Source of the DNA: Albugo candida
Lineage: Eukaryota; Oomycota; Peronosporomycetes; Albuginales
Assembly (NCBI GenBank): GCA_040437565.1
Contig: JBDOQK010000025.1
Span: forward strand, 310,001-374,000
Direction: 5' to 3'
DNA: 64,000 nt
The notes below the pieces were generated by a model. That model did not search any database, had not been told where the DNA came from, and worked only from the letters and a program-made list of their open reading frames with translations. The translations under genes were made by a program, and so were the position numbers. Shown in pieces: positions 46,228-56,640 of this stretch. The first letter of the stretch is position 1, and every line of letters begins with the position of its first letter.

Positions 46228-46327
46228 NNNNNNNNNNNNNNNNNNNNNNNNNNNNNNNNNNNNNNNNNNNNNNNNNNNNNNNNNNNNNNNNNNNNNNNNN
46301 NNNNNNNNNNNNNNNNNNNNNNNNNNN

Positions 46328-46489
46328 TTTGAATGGCTATTATTCCAATTCCATTGCCCGCTATGTCGTTCACGAGTCGGTCCCAAAGCTGTCAAGAGCT
46401 ATTGTTGTGCGAAGAAGAGCATTCAGTGGTGGCTCGGTGACTTTGAGCAAGATCCTCTAGAAGAAGTAGGCTCTGTCAAAACTTGCTGA
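46328..46489 (+). pseudogene. 3' fragment of a PX-RING gene, inverted copy of 22386-22550
   Basis: It encodes FEWLLFQFHCPLCRSRVG to the stop after SVKTC and matches the fragment at 22386-22550 almost exactly, only the last codon differing. The gap before it hides the rest. It lies 60 bp ahead of the glycyl-tRNA synthetase start. Confidence 0.7.
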
Positions 46490-46548
46490 TCCATAATTTA
46501 AGTATACTATTTATTATATCGAATTGCATTGTCCACTCATTTTGATAT

Positions 46549-48064
46549 ATGACCATAAAGCGAGCGCTAAAGCTTCAGGAAAATCTCGTCGCACTGTGTC
46601 GGCGACGAGGATTTATATTCCCGGGCTCCGATTTGTATGGTGGGCTGGCCAATACGTTCGATTACGGTCCATTAGGAACTTTGATGAAGAATAACATACA
46701 AAGTTGCTGGTCTCGCGAATTTATCCAAAAGCGATTGAATTGTTTTGCATTTGATTCGTCGATTCTGTTGCATCCAGACGGTTTTTTTCTCATTGATGTA
46801 AAGGAAACGGATTTCTTACGTGTTGTGACCCACAGTTTGGAAAGCTTCTGGGCATGTTGATTGCTTCACCGACCCTATGAGCGTCTGTGTCGAATGCAAC
46901 GCGCGAATACGTGTCGATCAATTGCTATCTCAAAAACTTGGACGTGAATGGAACACACCGCTAGATGTCACCGAATATGACACTGCGCTCAAGACACACA
47001 ACATCGCATGTCCCGGATGTGCCAAAACCCATTGCTTTCAGCGTACCAAACATTTTAATCTCCTGTTTCGTACCAATATGGGTGCCACCGATGAGACAAG
47101 GTACGTTCCCTCATGTCCCTCGTACCACTAGCGTCCCAAAAGCATTACGTAGCGAATGGATCAATTTGCGGCCAGAAACAGCACAAGGCGCTTATATCAA
47201 TTTCTCGAATGTACAGAGTGCTATGCGTGCCAAACTTCCATTTGGAATAGGGCAAATTGGCAAAAGTTTTCGGAATGAGATTTCCCCCGGTCAATTTCTC
47301 TTTCGAACGCGCGAATTCGAGCAAATGGAGCTACAGTTTTTTACCTTTCCGAGCGATTCCGATGAATGGATGCAGTACTGGATAAAAGAGTGTATGCATT
47401 TTCTAACGACGCATGGAATCAGTCAAGATAATATTCGATTGCGCGTACACGAGCAAGAAGAATTGGCACATTACGCGCGAGCCACAAGTGATATTGAGTT
47501 TCATTATCCATTTGGATGGAAAGAGCTTTGGGGGATAGCTAATCGCACAGACAGTGATCTAATTAAGCACATGCGAGCTAGTGGGAAGAATTTGCATTAC
47601 TTTGATCCAATCACACACAAAGAAGTCCTTCCGCATATCATTGAGCCAGCATTAGGTCTGGGCCGTCTCATGCTGGCCATGCTTGTGGATGCATACCAGG
47701 AAGAAATCGTATTGGGACGGAAACGCACTGTTTTGCGTTTGCATGAAGATATCGCGCCATATCGATTGGCTGTACTTCCTCTCGTCAATAAGGACGCGCT
47801 AATCAATTTCTCAGAGATTTATTCAAGACATTAGCGACAAAACTCTGTGTGGATTATGATACTTCTGGGAGTATTGGTCGCCGATATCGCCGTCAGGACG
47901 AGATTGGGACACCACTTTGCATCACAATTGATTTTGAGACGTTGGACGACAACCGTGTTACAGTGCGAGATCGCGATTCAATGGAGCAAAAGCGAATTTC
48001 TATTGACAATTTATTGGCATCGGCCGGTGTGAAGCAATTGCCATTAAGTTTCAAAGCTTTTTAG
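46549..48064 (+). CDS. Bacterial-type glycyl-tRNA synthetase
   Basis: Three exons: 46549-46780, 46836-47100 and 47153 onward, with introns of 55 and 52 nt. The protein (about 465 residues) follows the dimeric bacterial/organellar class II enzyme from its first residues: [48 protein letters not shown] (only after splicing), [54 protein letters not shown] and, in the anticodon-binding domain, [20 protein letters not shown]. Exon three shifts frame near 47790 (ALINFSEI is followed in the next frame by [14 protein letters not shown]). This may be a sequencing error, because downstream conservation is perfect. It charges tRNA-Gly; whether in cytosol or mitochondrion is unclear. A decayed copy lies at 24150-24836. 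Confidence 0.85.
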
Positions 48065-48100
48065 AAAGTACGATATTACTGCGATGAAATGCTAGGAGAT

Positions 48101-49030
48101 TTATCTCATTGTCTTTGCTAAGTGCGATTTTGGCAAGCGGAATCGGGTGTTTACTTCGGCATTCATGGCGTTGTAAGCTGGAATGGTGTCGGCGCGCTCA
48201 CAATATGCGGATTGAGGAAGAATGTACGCATGGCATTGAATCAGACTGTCAGAGTTGGGTGTGGGCGAGACCAGCGATACATCTGGAGCGCGTTTTGAGT
48301 CCGCCAATTCACGCAATGAGGAATCCCAAAGCTCTTCTCGAAATTGTACCCCAATCAGAAATGGTATCAGATCTGATTTTATACTTTGCATTTCATTTTT
48401 CGCCATGAGAACACGGAGAACGCCATAAGCAAATATATAAATATGCGCGTCGTACAAGTTGCTATGTAAGTCGATCCGAGGAGTTCGTTTCAAAAGCGCT
48501 TTTGTGATCCGAAATTTCTCTGTCAATTGGATCGCTTGTGAGTGAAATATGACGCGATTTGAATCGGATAATCCGATACAATCGACCATATCTTTTTCTC
48601 TCCTATTTTTGTGTGTTTGAGGCTGGTACATCATTGTGACAGTCGCATTATTAATGCGATGTGTATCCGCGAGATGATGCAGCGTTCCATCGGTGATGAG
48701 ATCGCCCGCAATGACGATAAAATCACGGTCAATCTTGTTGGATATCGCGCGAATAGCGTCTGCTGTGTCCATTCCGTTTTCCACTTGACATATGACCGGC
48801 ATTATAGCGCCCACATAGTCACAAGTAAGGTACTTTTCTATTGGCGGTACCATTTCCGCAACAGCTACAATCAAAACCTCACCAAAACGAGCATTTTCAA
48901 GCAGTTGTAATTGATACCATAACAGCGGTTTACCATTGACATGAAGCAGGCATTTCGGTTGGGCATCCGTCAACGGATACAGCCGAATTCCGCTTCCACC
49001 CGCTAGAATGATTGCCTGGAATTCTGCCAT
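48101..49030 (-). CDS. EIF2B3: eIF2B gamma subunit, lacking the C-terminal beta-helix
   Basis: A single exon encodes about 309 residues. The nucleotidyltransferase fold is clear: FQAIILAGGSGIRLYPLTD, PKCLLHVNGKPLLWYQL and DFIVIAGDLITDG, followed by family blocks such as CHAYILPQSAYCERADT. eIF2B is the GDP exchange factor for eIF2, the main control point of translation initiation. Family members usually continue for about 110 residues of left-handed beta-helix (hexapeptide repeats). This frame stops before them, and only 36 bp separate the stop from the convergent glycyl-tRNA synthetase stop, so there is no room for the domain. It may be a real loss, a misassembly, or an intron reaching past the neighbour. 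Confidence 0.85.
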   Translation of the reverse strand: MAEFQAIILAGGSGIRLYPLTDAQPKCLLHVNGKPLLWYQLQLLENARFGEVLIVAVAEMVPPIEKYLTCDYVGAIMPVICQVENGMDTADAIRAISNKIDRDFIVIAGDLITDGTLHHLADTHRINNATVTMMYQPQTHKNRREKDMVDCIGLSDSNRVIFHSQAIQLTEKFRITKALLKRTPRIDLHSNLYDAHIYIFAYGVLRVLMAKNEMQSIKSDLIPFLIGVQFREELWDSSLRELADSKRAPDVSLVSPTPNSDSLIQCHAYILPQSAYCERADTIPAYNAMNAEVNTRFRLPKSHLAKTMR

Positions 49031-49118
49031 CAAATCTGCACGAATCCGCCTTCCGTATTGGTTTAAAAAGCATATATTACGAACAGATTATATATCACAT
49101 TCTAACTATAACTAGATA

Positions 49119-49850
49119 CTAACATGAAATGCATCCGCAAAGAATGCGTTTCGAACGCTTTGGCTCTTCCACAGCGTTTTGATCGCCGCAAACGACTTCT
49201 TTTCCCTGTAAAACCGCTTGTAATGTTTCCAGTGTGGTCTCTTCAGCGTATAAGATCTCATCCTGAATTTGAATCTGAAAGCGTTGCGCAATAATCCCTT
49301 GTAACTGAGCCAAAGCCATCGAATCTAATCCCAAATTCTGAAGCGGAACATTCNNNNNNNNNNNNNNNNNNNNNNNNNNNNNNNNNNNNNNNNNNNNNNN
49401 NNNNNNNNNNNNNNNNNNNNNNNNNNNNNNNNNNNNNNNNNNNNNNNNNNNNNGAATGTTCCGCTTCAGAATTTGGGATTAGATTCGATGGCTTTGGCTC
49501 AGTTACAAGGGATTATTGCGCAACGCTTTCAGATTCAAATTCAGGATGAGATCTTATACGCTGAAGAGACCACACTGGAAACATTACAAGCGGTTTTACA
49601 GGGAAAAGAAGTCGTTTGCGGCGATCAAAACGCTTTGGCTCTTCCACAGCGTTTTGATCGCCGCAAACGACTTCTTTTCCCTGTAAAACCGCTTGTAATG
49701 TTTCCAGTGTGGTCTCTTCAGCGTATAAGATCTCATCCTGAATTTGAATCTGAAAGCGTTGCGCAATAATCCCTTGTAACTGAGCCAAAGCCATCGAATC
49801 TAATCCCAAATTCTGAAGCGGAACATTCAACACAATCTGTCGTTTTTCCA
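49119..49850. repeat. Inverted and repeated copies of the ACP coding end around an N gap
   Basis: The ACP segment occurs three times: on minus at 49182-49353, inverted on plus at 49454-49628, and on minus again from about 49650. The junction at about 49630 is a palindrome (GCGATCAAAACGC...GCGTTTTGATCGC). Only one copy fits the gene. Fold-back joins like this are typical of chimeric reads or amplification artefacts. Confidence 0.8.
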
Positions 49851-52066
49851 CTTCCAGGACTTGAGCCACTTCTGATACCAAAAATTCTAAAATGTCTTTG
49901 TCGGCTTCCTCCGCTTGTTGAGGTGCTTTGACTGTCGTGTCGGAGTCGAAATCGTCTTCCAAGTTTTCAGACAGCAAAATGTCTTCGTTGCGATACAATT
50001 CTGGAAGCGTGTTCTGTTCGTACGATTGCTGGCAGCGTGACCGAGAAATCTTTCCACTTGTCGTTTTTGGAATACTGTGTGGTGGCAGTAAGATCATCAC
50101 AGTCGCCTTCACGCCGTGTTCTTGAACGATTGCCGAGCGGATTTTGCTGCATAAGCTGGCTTTATGCTGCATTTTGGGATCACGAAGTTCTGCCACGATT
50201 ATCAATTCTTCTTCCACGGATTGATTGGTTGCGTTCTTGGTGATCAAGGAGCTGAATGCAGCGGTACATCCCGGACGGATTTCTGGAAATGATTCTACTG
50301 TGAATTCCAAATCCTGTGGGTAATGATTCCGACCACGAACTATAATGAGATCCTTAAGACGGCCACAAATGTATAATTCTTCGTCATGTAAGAATCCAAG
50401 ATCGCCCGTTCGTAGATACAGTGAGCTAGTTTCTACTTCTGTATCAGTTGTGATACGTGCTTGGAAGGCTTCCTCTGACATTGTCGTATTCGATTCGTCA
50501 AAGTATCCAAGTGCTTTTGAAGGGCTTGATATCCAGATTTCTCCCACATTTCCCGGTTGCATTTTGTGACAAGTGTCTGGATCGACAATGCACACCTCGA
50601 CTCCATAGTCTTTTCGATTAGGTTTGCCACAACTGATCATTTCCTTCACGCTCGTATTCCCATCAGCAGTATTATTGTCGATAGGTTGTATTTGTTTTTG
50701 TGTTTCCAGCAATTGTTTGTCAACTACTAGACGAGTCGAGTCGCCACCACAAACGTAGACAGTGTGTTCTGCAAGACCGTACGTGGCTTTAATCACGTTT
50801 GTGGCAAGTCCATAAGGCTCAAAAGCCCGATAAAACGCATCGATAGAGTCTCCTTTGACGGGCTCGGCGCCATTAATCATGTGGCGAACACTCGATAAGT
50901 TGATTTCTTTGTATTTAAGACTGGCGATTGTATCTGATTTTCGCGCACAAAGTGAGTATGCAAAATTGGGTGCCTGTAAATGAGTCGCCTTATATTGTGA
51001 GATGAGTTGAAGCCATATCATTGGATTCTTGATGAAAGTGAATGGAGACATGTAGACTCCAGATCCGCCGTTAAAGAGCGTTCCAAGGTAGGCGCCAATA
51101 AGTCCCATATCATGATACTGAGGAAGCCACGAGACCACGACCGTATCCTTTCCTGCACAAAGTGCCGAGCTGATGATCTTAAGATTATGATTTAAATTCG
51201 CATGCGTCAGCATGACACCTTTCGGCATCGATGTTGATCCCGAAGTATACTGAAGAAAAGCGATATCACTGGTCGTTGGGCCTTCCACCTCTCTGTTTCG
51301 CCATAATTGCATCTTTTGTTTGATACTCATTCGACTCAGTAGCGTGTCTGACACACTCCATTGCAATGTATCCGGCCATTTGAGACCTTGATGTCGAGTC
51401 AACTTTTCTTGTAGCTGTGTGATCTTTTTCGCATGTGCATAATTGGCGCTAGTTAGTGCGACGGTAGCCCCACAATTGTGCGCAATTGCGACAAACATTG
51501 TCAAATCTTTCTTCAGTTTGCGTGGATCTGGAGGATAGACTGGTACAGCGACAACGCCAGCGGTTAGACATGCTAGGAACGCAATAATAAAATCCAATCC
51601 AGGCGGGTACACGAGCAAAACCACTGACGTCGAGTTTCCGGATAAACCAAATCTGGTATACGTAAATGAGTATAGTGGGTATACATGACTATAAGAAGTG
51701 TATACCCATTCGAATGTTGTGAAGAAGGTGTGCGCAGTAGCACTGCCAGTGCTTTGATGTCAGAGTCGAGCTCCTAGACATGAAAAAGATGAGATTTTGT
51801 TTTTGGTTTACAAAAACAACGTACCTGAGCCGTCCGAGTAGCCACAGGTATTCCAGCATCATCTACAAACGTCAATAGCGTCTATAAACACCCCAGAACA
51901 CTATTAATCCATGTTGTATGCGAATGTCCACTTTTTATCTAACCTTTGTCGGTGATTTCTGTGCCCAAAGTGTGATTCGCGACAGCACTTCAGACGCCAT
52001 TGCCGTCGGTCGATCTCCAATTAGATTGGCTAAAATCACTTCGCAAAAAGTCTTCCCTCTCTCCAT
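49119..52066 (-). CDS. Fatty acyl-AMP ligase fused to an acyl carrier domain (FAAL-ACP)
   Basis: Four exons: complement(52066..51944, 51881..51825, 51773..51706, 51652 onward), introns 62, 51 and 53 nt, all in frame. The first exons give LTFVDDAGIPVATR and ELDSDIKALAVLLR, the FAAL N terminus. Then come VYPPGLDFIIAFLACL, LQYTSGSTSMPKGVMLTHAN (AMP-binding), WLPQYHDMGLIGAYLGTLFN, TYGLAEHTVYVCGG and LRTGDLGFLHDEELYICGR. The C terminus has an ACP with LGLDSMALAQLQG, the serine for phosphopantetheine. FAALs activate fatty acids as acyl-adenylates and hand them to carriers for polyketide or lipopeptide synthesis; no partner synthase is seen here. The last codons (RILCGCISC) lie at 49119-49145, beyond an inverted assembly artefact. 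The ATG is 26 bp downstream of the WDR7 stop. Confidence 0.88.
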
Positions 52067-52092
52067 CAATAACCTTCTATAATCATTCCATG

Positions 52093-54324
52093 TTACATTA
52101 CAAATTCCACTTTATTTCCATCTTCCCGCGTTAAGACAACATTCTCGCTGTCTTCATACACCAAGCGACATACGCGCAACACTCTTTTCCAGTCTCCATC
52201 CCCTCGCCATTCAATCGCATTCTTTAATTTATGTTCTTTCAAGCACATTTGCTGTAATTTCAACATACTTCCCAACAATGTCGTGGACGCTGAATTCCAC
52301 CATAAAATGCGCGCTTCTCGCGCCGCGTAGGAAGCGATCACGTTCCCATCCGGACGGAAACACACCGCAGAGACTGCTGCCCCGTGCCCTTCAAATACAC
52401 GCCACTTGCTTCCGCTCCGAAAGTCGTAAACAATCACTTCTGCGTCCATAGTTCCATGCGCGAGTCGCTGGGTCGGTCGATGGAAATCAACCATTGGAAA
52501 TCGCTCTACCAACGCACAGACTGCAGCCGTACATTTCTCCATACACTTTTTCCTTCTTTCTGCCTTTACTGGATCCAAACATGTCAATAGAATGTCAATA
52601 ATAGCGCCCAAATGCCGCGCCACCCATACAAAACGCAAGTGAATTAGCTGAACAACATACTTCAAGATACTTTGCCGTTGATCATCCGATCGATCTGAAG
52701 ATGCGATTTCCTGCACAATTCGAAGCACAAATGCTGTTTCGCTGCCACCAAGCGCCAGTAAAAGTGTCATTGCGCTAGAACTCATCGCTTGGGATGTTGC
52801 GTCAATGGTGAAAAGCTGTGTTATGAGCATTGATACGTCCAAAAAGTGCGGTCGGAAGAGCATTAATCCTCTGGTAAGAAGCTCAATGGCCAGTGCCACA
52901 GTCGATGATGATGGTGCACGCATCCACATCACCAAGACGTCACATACTTTTCTGGCGGTTGACGGTGAGATTTCGCCAGGAAAACAGGTTCCAAATAAAC
53001 TTAAAAGGACAATAAGGGGCCCAAGTCGATTTGTAAGAGCGTGAATTGGCTGAATTCCTAAAGACGCCGATGGAAATGCTTCCAATCGTTCTTCTCCGTA
53101 TAATCGATCCAGTTGCATGTTTAGTTGGGTCGTGTACATTGCTGTCAATTGACGTCGTGTGCTTGCATCCTGACGTCGAATTGCTCCATCAAGAAGTGTT
53201 CTTGCAGCTTCAGAAGTGAAATGGCACGAACAAAAACCAAATGTTGCAAGAAGTTCTAAAGACGGTTCCTGGTACGATGGAGATACTTCAGGAAGCACAA
53301 CTGAATGCTGAGTGACCAATTGACTCCAAAGTAAATGGAATTCTTCATCCACGCGATCATTTACGAGATCCATCACGTTCATACAGATCGACACAACGCC
53401 CAATGCGATACTCGCCGAAAAGGTTGGAGAAGTGCACCAGAGCCGTTCGATTGTGTCATGCGTATTCGAAAGTGGCAGAGTGAGCGCGTGAGCATCGCCG
53501 ACGAGTGCACACGCATATGAGCAATGTGGTTCTTCAACTCCAAGAACGGTGGCACACGCTTCATCAATAGCTGGTGATGCATTCCACGAGAGGAAGAAGG
53601 CGAGTAGAATCTTTTCTAAAGAAGCACATGAGACACTGCTTTCCGCCCATGCCTGCTTGATTTGTAGTGCGCAATGAGGAACGCTAAAACGAATGAGATG
53701 AACAGCGGCGCCGCCGATGGTGCTGTCGATGCATTCCACACCATTGAATGACTTTTGCGGATTCACGCTTGTGCCATACACGAGTGAATGAGGAATGACA
53801 CGCTCTAAAATACCTGTCGATAGACTCCAAACACGCACCAGCGCGTCATGACAAATGATGTAGAGCGTCGTGGTAGCGAGATGCCATTCCAATGCGACCG
53901 CTTGCGGTTGAGCGAATTCGTAGAGACAGTCGTATTCATTCCGACTGCCAAAGTACACAACCACGCGATTATCGGAACCGATTGATGCGATGTGGCGAGT
54001 GTCAGGAGCGATGGAAATATCTTGGATGGCGCCACGATGATAATGCCAACGCGATACAATAGAAATGTCTAGATGCGGACACAGTGTCTTTTCGCCAAGA
54101 CCACATCGCAATTTTACAGAAACTAAAGAGAGATAGCCGAATTCGCAACCGGTAAAGATTTTCCAACTGCCATCTTCACCACTTGCAACGTGAGCTAAGC
54201 AAGAGATCCTTCCATCATGAACGCCATGCAAGACAACCTCGCGGTCATGACGACCACCCAAAATGCCTACACGAATGTTTCCATGAGAATCACCACATGC
54301 ATACAGTGGGATTCGGTCCAAATG
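52093..54324 (-). CDS. WDR7: WDR7 / rabconnectin-3 beta homologue, C-terminal part
   Basis: This frame continues the N-terminal part at 56764-58497. The two overlap by about 130 identical residues (DRIPLYACGDSHGN to RNEYDC), and joining them there gives about 1,190 residues without an intron. The C terminus is characteristic of WDR7: EVIVYDFRSGSKWRVFEGH, AVSAVCFRPDGNVIASYA, LLGSMLKLQQM and, at the end, RLVYEDSENVVLTREDGNKV. The central half is helical. WDR7 partners rabconnectin-3 alpha (DMXL) and promotes assembly of the vacuolar proton pump on endomembranes. A second, decayed copy of the middle lies at 56033-56640. Confidence 0.85.
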   Translation of the reverse strand, partial: HLDRIPLYACGDSHGNIRVGILGGRHDREVVLHGVHDGRISCLAHVASGEDGSWKIFTGCEFGYLSLVSVKLRCGLGEKTLCPHLDISIVSRWHYHRGAIQDISIAPDTRHIASIGSDNRVVVYFGSRNEYDCLYEFAQPQAVALEWHLATTTLYIICHDALVRVWSLSTGILERVIPHSLVYGTSVNPQKSFNGVECIDSTIGGAAVHLIRFSVPHCALQIKQAWAESSVSCASLEKILLAFFLSWNASPAIDEACATVLGVEEPHCSYACALVGDAHALTLPLSNTHDTIERLWCTSPTFSASIALGVVSICMNVMDLVNDRVDEEFHLLWSQLVTQHSVVLPEVSPSYQEPSLELLATFGFCSCHFTSEAARTLLDGAIRRQDASTRRQLTAMYTTQLNMQLDRLYGEERLEAFPSASLGIQPIHALTNRLGPLIVLLSLFGTCFPGEISPSTARKVCDVLVMWMRAPSSSTVALAIELLTRGLMLFRPHFLDVSMLITQLFTIDATSQAMSSSAMTLLLALGGSETAFVLRIVQEIASSDRSDDQRQSILKYVVQLIHLRFVWVARHLGAIIDILLTCLDPVKAERRKKCMEKCTAAVCALVERFPMVDFHRPTQRLAHGTMDAEVIVYDFRSGSKWRVFEGHGAAVSAVCFRPDGNVIASYAAREARILWWNSASTTLLGSMLKLQQMCLKEHKLKNAIEWRGDGDWKRVLRVCRLVYEDSENVVLTREDGNKVEFVM

Positions 54325-54424
54325 NNNNNNNNNNNNNNNNNNNNNNNNNNNNNNNNNNNNNNNNNNNNNNNNNNNNNNNNNNNNNNNNNNNNNNNNNNNN
54401 NNNNNNNNNNNNNNNNNNNNNNNN

Positions 54425-54545
54425 TAATTTTGAAATTAAATCATAAATAATTAAAGAATTATAATAGTTTTTTAAATTCATTTTTTTTTTTATAAAATAC
54501 TTGATGATAAAGATAAAATTTTAAAATTTTTTTTTTTTCTAAAAT
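54425..54545. other. Very AT-rich segment after a gap
   Basis: About 120 bp of nearly pure A/T with T runs of 9-12, unlike any other part of the window. It might be a mitochondrial fragment joined at a contig end or simple low-complexity DNA. No frame or motif supports either. Confidence 0.4.
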
Positions 54546-54809
54546 GAATCACCTTTAGTTTTAATACGAGGAAGAATTGAAATTTTGAGCTTGTTATGGT
54601 TGAATTAGTGAGATCGTTACCGTGGTATTCCGAATGCAAACCATTGGATTTGATTGAATGCAATTGTAATAAATCACTAGCATTCGATGAACTCAGATCT
54701 GATTTCGTTTTGCAAGTTGCGATACTCAGTTTGAAACGTTAATGGAGCTCCTCTTACTAACAGTCAAACAGTTCTTTATAACTACTTAAGGTTACAATTT
54801 CGCCAAAGG

Positions 54810-55740
54810 CAAACGAGATCACGCGCGTATGTGTCCTCCACCAGCTCCAATAACGATTCTGTAATCTGTTTAGACTCGCTTGACACCATAAATAGAGTCA
54901 CTCCAGCTATGTCTTCGCTGTCACCGCATCGTTCTAATGGAAGCGTTCTACTCATTTAGTGAACGAGGAGGCCGCAGCACTGCGAATGGTCTCAGTCATA
55001 TCAGTTGGTATCACACCTGGCGCGATCGAATCTACATTGACGGGTCCTCCCTTCCGTCTTCGAGAGAGCTTCGCTTCCAGAACTCGTGTCAAATGATGAA
55101 GTGCCGCTCTAGGTGCATCGTACGCCATCACATCCATTTTACTCGGCGAAAAGCCCGTTAACGATCCAATGTTGATAATGCGGGCGCTACCATTTTAATC
55201 CGTAGCTCTATCAAGTTGTGGTGAGAAATCGCAAGAGAGAAGTAAGCGGCAGCCACATTAACTGAAAATGGTTACCTTCAAATTGACAAAAAATTGATAG
55301 CTGTATACCTTATACCGTATATCGCATCAAAACAACCAAATTTTTTCTTCGTGATTACCAAGCGCGGTGGGGATCGCAACGCCCGAATTGTTGACAAGTA
55401 CGTCTAATTTGGACTCATACGAAGCGAATTACTGCGAGAGATGTGCACATCCTTTTTCTGAGCTGATGTCCCTTTGCAGCTACGTACGTGAAGTCAAATG
55501 CTTTAAAGACGGATGTGGAGATTTACCACTTACCACTCTATGTTCCAGGAACTTGATCTTTGAGTTCGGCAGCAGATTTCTTGCACGAACCGTCATTGCC
55601 CGATGCAATGTACACTTTGGCGCCACTACTCACAAATCCATAAGCAACCATTCGTCCGATTCTCCTCCCCCGCCTATGGCCAGCACGATTTTATCATTCA
55701 CGCTGAAGAGATTGGAGACTTCCATTTTTAAAGTGAGCAC
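54810..55740 (-). pseudogene. Short-chain dehydrogenase/reductase relic (RhlG-like)
   Basis: In order on the minus strand: NLFSVNDKIVL, then GRRIGRMVAYGFVSSGAKVY, YESKLDVLVNNSGVAIPTAL, ARIINIGSLTGFSPSKMD, YDAPRAALHHLTRVLEAKLS, NVDSIAPGVIPTDMTE and DSEDIAGVTLFMVSSES. This is the full order of an SDR close to rhamnolipid-type 3-ketoacyl reductases. At least one in-frame TAA (before YESKLDV) and several frame changes interrupt it, and the catalytic YxxxK reads YDAPR, lysine replaced by arginine. One intron (GTAAGTGG...ACGTAG, 54 nt) is still recognisable. It separates two pieces of WDR7, so the local order is not original or is a misjoin. Confidence 0.8.
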
Positions 55741-56032
55741 AAGTTCCACATAAGGAAGATCCAATCTTTATGAATCGTACTTTACGAGAATAGCTAGGCT
55801 AGGTGCAACCTCCTTCTAGAATGGGTGTCTTCTAGGAAATCGAAAAAGAGAATATGGATTGAAGATATCGTACATAACATTGGAATTCTGATCTCGAATC
55901 TCATTTTTTACTACATTAATGAAGCTGATAAAAATATATATTGGAGCTTTTCCAGTTACTTTATTGAATTATACACGCACAAAAAACGAATCTATCCGCC
56001 TATTCAATTACGCAAAAGCGAATCATCTTCAT

Positions 56033-56640
56033 CGAAAGTGGCAGAGTGAGCGCGTGAGCATCGCCGACGAGTGCACACGGCATATGAGCAATGTGGTTTT
56101 TAACTCGAAGAACGGTGGCACACGCTTCATCAATAGCTGGTGATGCATTCCACGAGAGGAAGAAGGCGAGTAGAATCTTTCTAAAGAAGCGCATGAGACG
56201 CTGCTTTCCGCCCATGCCTGCTTGATTTGTAATGCGCAATGCGAAACGCTCAAACGAATGAGATGAACAGTGGCGCCGCCGATGGTGCTGTCGATGCATT
56301 CCACACCATTAAATGACTTTTGCGGATTCACGCTTGTGCCATACACAGGTGAATGAGGAATGACACGCTCTAAAATACCTGTCGATAGACTCCAAACACG
56401 CATCAGCGCGTCATGACAGCTGATGTAGAGCATCGTGGTATCGAGATTTCATTCCAATGCGACCGTTTGCGGTTTAACGAATTCGTGGAGACAGTCGTAT
56501 TCATTCCGACTGCCAAAGTACACAACCACGCGATTATCGGAACCGATTGATGCGATGTGGCGAGCGTCAGGAGCGATGGAAATATCTTGGATGACGCCAC
56601 AATGATAATGCCAGCGTGATTCAATAGAAATGTCTGCATC
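56033..56640 (-). pseudogene. Decayed copy of the middle of WDR7
   Basis: The segment parallels 53470-54077 with scattered substitutions and several small indels that break the frame. For example ILERVIPHS and GVECIDSTIGGA survive in one frame, and AIDEACATVL in another. It is more diverged than the allele-like duplications elsewhere, so a true partial gene duplication is possible. Confidence 0.65.

Noticed and set aside
46781-46860. Frameshift in glycyl-tRNA synthetase after codon 77
   Set aside because: A 55-nt intron with GT and CACAG borders joins HPD to VWKASGHVD exactly as in the family, so the gene is spliced there, not broken.
49473-49769. Plus-strand ACP-like frame
   Set aside because: It is the inverted copy of the FAAL carrier domain beside a gap, joined to antisense of itself. 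It has no start context and no other domain.
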